Below the pieces are notes generated by a model. It was not told the origin of the DNA. It searched no databases and was given only the letters and a program-made list of their open reading frames with translations. DNA of 64,000 nt from Cheilinus undulatus (Eukaryota; Chordata; Actinopteri; Labriformes; Labridae): the NCBI RefSeq assembly GCF_018320785.1, contig NC_054873.1:35563196-35627195 (forward strand), given 5' to 3'. Shown piece after piece: positions 45,858 through 64,000 of this stretch (its first letter is position 1; every line of letters begins with the position of its first letter). The position numbers and the translations under genes are program-made.

Positions 45858-48800
45858 TAGACAGAGACGCCTCACCTACATCTTCCTGTCAACCACAGGG
45901 TCAAACTCCTCTCCATAAGCTCTCCCCAACCCTGTTTAACTGCTGTACCATCTTGTATGCTTTCTCTCAACGCAGCACTTGGTTCACTTCCTCTCATGGA
46001 CTTCAAAAATAAATGACTAGATTTAATGAAAGAAGCATCTAGTCAGTAGTATTTAAATCCATAGAGGACGTTGATCAAATGCTACAACTTCAGTGTGATT
46101 TGGTATTAGGACAACAGAGCCCATTTCCCTCAGCCACTACAGAGTATTCACCAGAAGAACTTTTCATCTAACCTGCATCACCGTGAGGAAACTGACTCCC
46201 TCCCCGAGCCGACTCTGTCTGACTGAAGGACTGTACATTTTGTTGCCATTGTGCACTTTGCTTTGGATCGCCATGAAGGACAGTGACGTTTGAAGATAGT
46301 TCTCCTGCCTGGCATGCGAGTGTGTGAATGCATTTCAGTGTTTTTATGAAACTTGTGTGTCTTATTGTGTGTCTATAAGTTAAGAGCCCGGTTATTTTGT
46401 TATTGAAGGAAAAGTTCAATTAATTGATCATCTCTGCCTCAGTGTTCCTGTACAGCTGCGAACGCTTGTCTGAGCGACATTCATGTTTAACATTTTCAGT
46501 ATGAGAGATGTGCTTGATTGAGAGCTGAACATCACATTTCTTTTAAGCACTTTTTGTAGATGTTCTGGAGCTTTTTGTCACAAACATGATTATTTTGCCC
46601 ACATTATGACATTGTAAATGTAAAAAATGGGTCCCTTTATACTTTTTCATGTCTACTTGAAAAAGTTAAGTCCAAAACTTTACAGAAACTGCTCCATGTT
46701 GTTTGAATTTGACAACATGTTTGAGCCAGCAAGGATATATAAGTCCTCAAGATACTCAGAAGACATGAATTCCAATATGCTGCTGTTAGATTCTTCATAT
46801 TAATGTATTTCTTTGCACTACAGGAAGCAAGTGAGGACTTAACAGTTTTTGATGCTTAAAGGGGGTAATATGACAACACTGAAACGTGCACATGCATTCA
46901 TTCAAGAAAGAGTTACAACTAACAACCTTTATATTATTCAAAGCAACTGCAAGACACATGAGAAAAGAAACTTAATGGAAACTACCAGCTGATGAAGATC
47001 ATGTAAAATGATAGAAAGCCCCAGAACTTCATCTATAACTAATGAAGTGGTTACATTTGTTCCTCAACTTCGGTTTCTAATGAAAATATAAACCTCTATT
47101 TAAATAAGATAAGCTTCAAGCACCACATTTCCCACTTGTCTTCAGCTTGCTCTAAGCTATGAGATTTCCTGATTTGAATTTTTCAGTCTGTGAAGTATCG
47201 AATGCTTCAGAGACTCAATGAAGCACATCTCTTTACGTCTTTTTTGTTCAACAGTGTTTCTGCACATTATTTATACATGTTTGATGACACGTGACATGTA
47301 ATTTGACTGACTACAATAGCGATTCAGTATGTTTACACTTGAAGTATTTTTGTTTTCTGATAGAGCTACAGTGATAGTTTTCTTTTATTTAAAGGCAAAT
47401 CTCCATACAACGTCCTCCTCTGAGGCAAACACTACCATAATGTTTCATTACTGTGTGTTCAGGGCTGGCTGTCATTCTCAAACCGGATCTCGCAGTAGAT
47501 CTGTTTTGAAAATCAAACTGCTATTGGATGTTTGTCGCGTAACAACTCTCTGACCTCTCACTGTCGCATCAGGACCGCAGGCTCGTCTGCCAGCCATGGC
47601 ACTTAATATGTTCGCTCAGAGTGCTCGTGCTGCTCAGCCTGTGTTTGTGGAGGTACTTGCCTGGTTTAGTGGGAGGTCAGTTCTCATTGTCCCTGTGAGG
47701 GGGCTAAACCTGCCACTGGCCCTGTAACCATAACTACTAATTTATCCTGCATTAATAAACTGACATTTCAATTAAAAGAAGACACAGCTGCTGCTTTGTC
47801 TTTTTCTTTTCTCATTCTAAAGCTTTTGGTTTAAACATTTTTAATGGTTTTCCTGTAAGACAGTTTTCTCTCACAGTTTGTTGAATAAAAGTCTTTACCA
47901 TACTGACAGCAACAATTCAACACAAACCAACCAAAAGAAACCCATCAATGTTTTTATGACCTAATATGTTTTGCAGTTCATGTCAAATGTTCAAGCCGAG
48001 GCCTTTTAAATAGTTCAACTTTTCAGATTATAAGGTTAGAGTGTCAGGGACTTTTTGTTGCATTTTTTTCCCCTAGGGCACACATTCACGATCCACTGAA
48101 AAGGGAAACACGAACCACATTTGGGTCCCGACTCACCAGTTGAGAACCACTGACCTAAAAACATCTGTGCTGAAGTCGAAGTACAACATGAATCAAGCAC
48201 CAGCTGAGGCTTTTGAACCTGTCTAAACCAGCTCTCAACACTGCTTTGGTGGGTATCTCTTTAAATGCAAATAAGCTCCTCCTGTTTTGTGGGGTGAGCT
48301 CATGTGAGTACAGCTGGGGCAGTTATGTTTATAATTCCTCTTATTGTGGCATCACAAAGAGCACAGATTCTTAACAGACTGTTAGCATGCACTCACACTA
48401 GACCCAGCTGCTTCATATCGTACTGAATCAAACTATGAATTATTTGGGTCCTGGTAAAACCTCCAGATAAAAGAAGAGGGAAGAAATCTGACAAGAGAAA
48501 CAAGCATGTCATCCATTGTTTTAACAGCATTTGCTCCAGCATTTCCCTTTAAAAAGTGATGCAGTGAAAAGCAAAAGAATGACAGTAACAATCTGCAAGT
48601 CAACTTTTCTTTGGACTGGTGATTTAGATAACAGACTAACTTTCGCACTTTTCAGTGAAAAGTTAAATGGAAACTACTTCAACTGCCAAAAATGAGTAAA
48701 AACAGTTTCAGGATCTGACAGACACTCCCCATAGACCCATGCTTATGATGGAGGGGACAGCATGTACCAGATATTTTCTTAAAAAGGTTTGCAATTCTTT

Positions 48801-49199
48801 TAATACACCCCTGACTTTTAGAGCTATACAGGCACTTTCTTCCACTTCAGTCCTGTTTTCTCCTGACAGACTGACGTCTTTAAACAGAGCCAGTTCAGCT
48901 GTGATCAAAACTCAACCAAATTAGCTCAGTCCCCAGAGATCAGAGATCAGTGTTTACAGCCTTCATATTGATCACACCATCTCTGAGGCGATGTACTGAC
49001 CGTGCAGAGTTCTATGTACACAGTCCAGCGATTTGTGCCAGAGTTTGTTGGCATCAACAGAGTCCAGCTGGTTTACATCCAAGTACCAAAGTAAAACCTT
49101 CACGAGTAAACTCATGTTCCAAGCATGAAGAGTCAACAGATCCAACATTCATCCTTGGACTGCAGCTGCAGGTTTGAGTCCAGTGTCTCAGTGTCTCTG
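45858..49199. other. vps4a 3' UTR, convergent intergenic space and cdk10 3' UTR
   Basis: After the vps4a stop codon, AATAAA occurs at 46008-46013 and again at 47754-47759, so short and long 3' UTRs are both possible. On the minus strand an ATTAAA (48798-48803, plus coordinates) is the nearest candidate signal for cdk10, about 400 bp after its stop. A worn hAT-type right edge (GACTCACCAGTTGAGAACCACTG, about 48130-48152) lies between. No coding exon is found. Confidence 0.5.
46008..46013 (+). promoter_or_regulatory. Candidate proximal polyadenylation signal of vps4a
   Basis: AATAAA 150 bp past the stop codon. A distal AATAAA at 47754-47759 is an alternative. Confidence 0.5.
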
Positions 49200-62095
<12,896 letters not shown>

Positions 62096-62240
62096 ATTTT
62101 CGTTGTTTTAATCTGCGAATGAAAAAGTTTAATACGTTGAAGCGTTATCACAAAAAATATCAACTCAGTCACAGAGCGCCGCCATGTTGTTTTGATTCCG
62201 GGCCAGAAGGAAACACAAAAAACTTTCCCGGAGTTTTAAA
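62096..62240 (-). promoter_or_regulatory. cdk10: cdk10 promoter and 5' UTR with YY1 motif
   Basis: On the minus strand CAACATGGCGGC (62189-62178) is a consensus YY1 site of the kind found at start sites of TATA-less genes. CTGGCCCGGAA lies just upstream. The ATG inside the YY1 motif opens a six-codon frame (ATG GCG GCG CTC TGT GAC TGA). If transcription starts upstream of it, this would be a short uORF about 70 bp before the main start at 62095. Confidence 0.55.
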
Positions 62241-63077
62241 GTTAGAGACACCATGTGTTAACACGGTGATAATGCAGGTCTGCAGCTGATTTATTTTGTG
62301 AAGGCCATCTCAATTCTTTCAATTAACACAAAAATTAATAATAAAAAATAAAAAAAATTAAAACATGTATTGAAATGATTATTTATGTGAATTATATAAA
62401 TGTAGACATTTATGGAATCCCCTAGGTGACAATAGCTATCTTAAGGCATACAATTGAGCTGAGGTGGAAAGAGCAAAACACCATTGAACTTAAGTAAAAG
62501 TACAGTTACTTTGGTTAAAATTTTAATATAAGAAGAAGTAGTCTGTAAATCTACTCAAAAGTAAACAATAATCAATTTAAAATGGAGTCTTCTCACTTCT
62601 GTATAACTTGGGGTTATATAGTCAAATATGATCTTTCAATTAAGTGCAATAACAGCAAGAGAATATGAATCTCCAACCAGGTCGCTCAGATAAAGTCATA
62701 CTGTTTCAGTAAAGTGAAATCCAACAGCTGTGTTTGAATGAAATGTGGACTCATTTTCTCACTATGTGCTTCTGAATATTGTGGAATTCAAGCCAAACTA
62801 CTGGCTAGTTCTGTGTTGTTGACAGAAGGCTCAGACCTCCTTGTTTTAACTCAGCACAAAATGTTTTTTAAAATGTAGTTAAGTGCAGTACATAAGTGCA
62901 TGTGTATTTGCATGTAATTCAGCCTGTGTGTGTGTGTAGCATGCGTAACAATAGAGTGTAAACTGTGAATTTCCCTTCAGGGATTTATAAAGTATGACTT
63001 GACTTAACTTAACTTGACTTACCTGCCTAGCTGTACCTACCTGATTCCCACTCTTCTTTATATGGCAGCATGTTTGG
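62241..63077. other. Intergenic space between cdk10 and the spata33-like exon
   Basis: About 62470-62860 is a worn copy of the element at 34382-35252 (shared AAGTAAAAGTACAGTTACTTTGG, CTGTAAATCTACTCAA, CAAACTACTGGCTAG). A (TG)n patch lies near 62922-62936 and (ACTTG)n-like repeats near 62997-63020. On the minus strand this would be the 3' UTR of the upstream gene. Confidence 0.55.
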
Positions 63078-63298
63078 TTACTTTCCCTTCATCAGTTTAT
63101 TTCCCACTATAAACGGTCCAGACAGAGGCCGTCGCTCCTTGACAGCATCAGCTATAGTCATTGTGGACGGTGAGGCGTAGAGGTCCTCCTGTGATGGAGC
63201 TGTGATGAGGATGGTGGGTGGAGGTCTGGACATGTCAGCTGGCTCTGTCTCAAGGCTGGGCAGTGGTGATGAAGGACACTCTGTAACTACTACAGAGG
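63078..63298 (-). CDS. spata33: Terminal coding exon of a spata33-like gene (3' partial in view)
   Basis: Not visible as a long ATG frame. After the acceptor ATATCTTCAG (63308-63299) a minus-strand frame stays open for 72 codons to TAA (63080-63078). It has low-complexity, codon-like composition and no repeats. It reads an acidic/Ser-Pro N part (TECPSSPLPSLETEPADMS), then RPPPTILITAPSQEDLYAS, TIADAVKERRPLSGPF and a basic end (KLMKGK). PTILIT fits the PxIxIT calcineurin-docking consensus. In mammals SPATA33 carries PQIIIT, binds calcineurin in the sperm midpiece and lies directly upstream of CDK10 on the same strand, as here. Assignment rests on motif plus position. The upstream exons lie beyond 63.3 kb and I did not find them in the window. 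An alternative is an unrelated disordered-protein exon. Confidence 0.55.
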
Positions 63299-63884
63299 CT
63301 GAAGATATGCAGGGATGGACAAATTATTGGTGAGCTAGAGTCTGATAAACTGATGGTGGCCTAGAGAGCTCATTGCATAACAATATTCAACAACACAGCC
63401 AAATACACCAAATAAAACAACACAACCAAAACAATGTAACTAGATGAGATGTATAATGTGATCCAGTACCCTGACATAGGTTAACCATGATGGATTTGCT
63501 TGAACATCCCTTTTTCTCTTGCTTGCAGCTTGTTACTTTCTTAAGTCTACTATTGTTGAAATTGTTAGCAAACAAACTTAGATGTTTAATAACTAAGTGA
63601 AAGTGCTAAATTTGACTAAGTACCATAAATCCTCTTTATTTATATTAGCCCATATAAATAAGCCAACCCTATCCACATCGTGGGTCTTAAAATTAAACAC
63701 AATAACATCATGTTACCAGTATCACTTGTGTCTAGGTCTGTTTCAGTAAGGTTGCATTCAGTTTGGTGTATTATTATTTGAGTATCTACTGTCTACTGTC
63801 CTACTTTTTAGCACCCTTCTGTTTGGACACCAAGTGTAACTATTCAACCCTATCTGCAGCATTGTATCCCTGTCCAGTTACATA
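63299..63884. other. Upstream intron of the spata33-like gene (inferred)
   Basis: AT-rich, with no further coding exon recognised on the minus strand. The stretch 63387-63575 is open on the minus strand but rich in Asn/Lys and lacks splice-site support. Confidence 0.35.
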
Positions 63885-64000
63885 CAGTGCATTTGGAAGT
63901 ATTCAGACCCCCTTTTACTTTTTTTCTGTGTTGCAGCCTGATGCTACAGTTGAAAAAATCCTGTTCATCTCATTAATTACACTCAGTACCCCATAATGAC
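63885..64000 (+). mobile_element. Left end of a Tc1-like element, cut by the window edge
   Basis: CAGTGCATTTGGAAGTATTCAG after a TA dinucleotide, then the long terminal repeat through TACCCCATAATGAC. It matches the left arm of the element at 10772-11939 nearly base for base, so it is the same family. Confidence 0.85.

Noticed and set aside
63387..63575. Second exon of the spata33-like gene
   Set aside because: Minus-strand frame rich in Asn/Lys/Cys without matching donor and acceptor. Composition is intronic.

Overview
This window is vertebrate nuclear DNA and almost certainly teleost fish. It has short coding exons with GT-AG introns and ortholog-like proteins of vertebrate families. It is also dense in typical fish repeats: Tc1-like transposons, Rex1- and L2-type LINE fragments, tRNA-derived SINEs and many small inverted-repeat elements. 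A percomorph is my guess from the repeat mix, not something the sequence proves.

Layout. (1) 1-30229, plus strand: the 3' six coding exons of sntb2 (beta-2-syntrophin). The first exon lies left of the window, so the first 9.8 kb is intron. (2) 35833-45857, plus strand: a complete 11-exon vps4a (ESCRT-III disassembly AAA ATPase, 436 aa). Its promoter lacks a TATA box and carries adjoining ETS and CRE motifs. (3) 62095 down to 49200, minus strand: a complete 13-exon cdk10 (PISSLRE cyclin-dependent kinase, 361 aa), convergent with vps4a. (4) 63298-63078, minus strand, just upstream of cdk10: a terminal coding exon with a P-T-I-L-I-T motif. I propose it is the last exon of a fish spata33-like gene. 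SPATA33 is the upstream same-strand neighbour of CDK10 in human and carries a calcineurin-docking PxIxIT motif.

The three main genes are housekeeping-type or scaffold genes with no shared pathway. Their grouping is a matter of chromosome history: SNTB2-VPS4A and SPATA33-CDK10 are each adjacent pairs on human 16q but lie far apart there, and here they abut.

The rest is transposon archaeology. It includes a Tc1 transposase split by a SINE with a perfect 17-bp target duplication, a Tc1 element carrying a tailed retro-insert, a long fold-back element, several elements with 7/8-matching hAT-style target duplications, an L2 LINE and a Tc1/Rex1 pair in cdk10 introns, and two degenerate tandem-repeat fields. 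I found no rRNA, functional tRNA, CRISPR or viral genes. The most promising undescribed items are the hidden spata33-like exon, the minimal overlapping uORF at the vps4a start, and a repeat family that carries CCAAT and CRE-like motifs.
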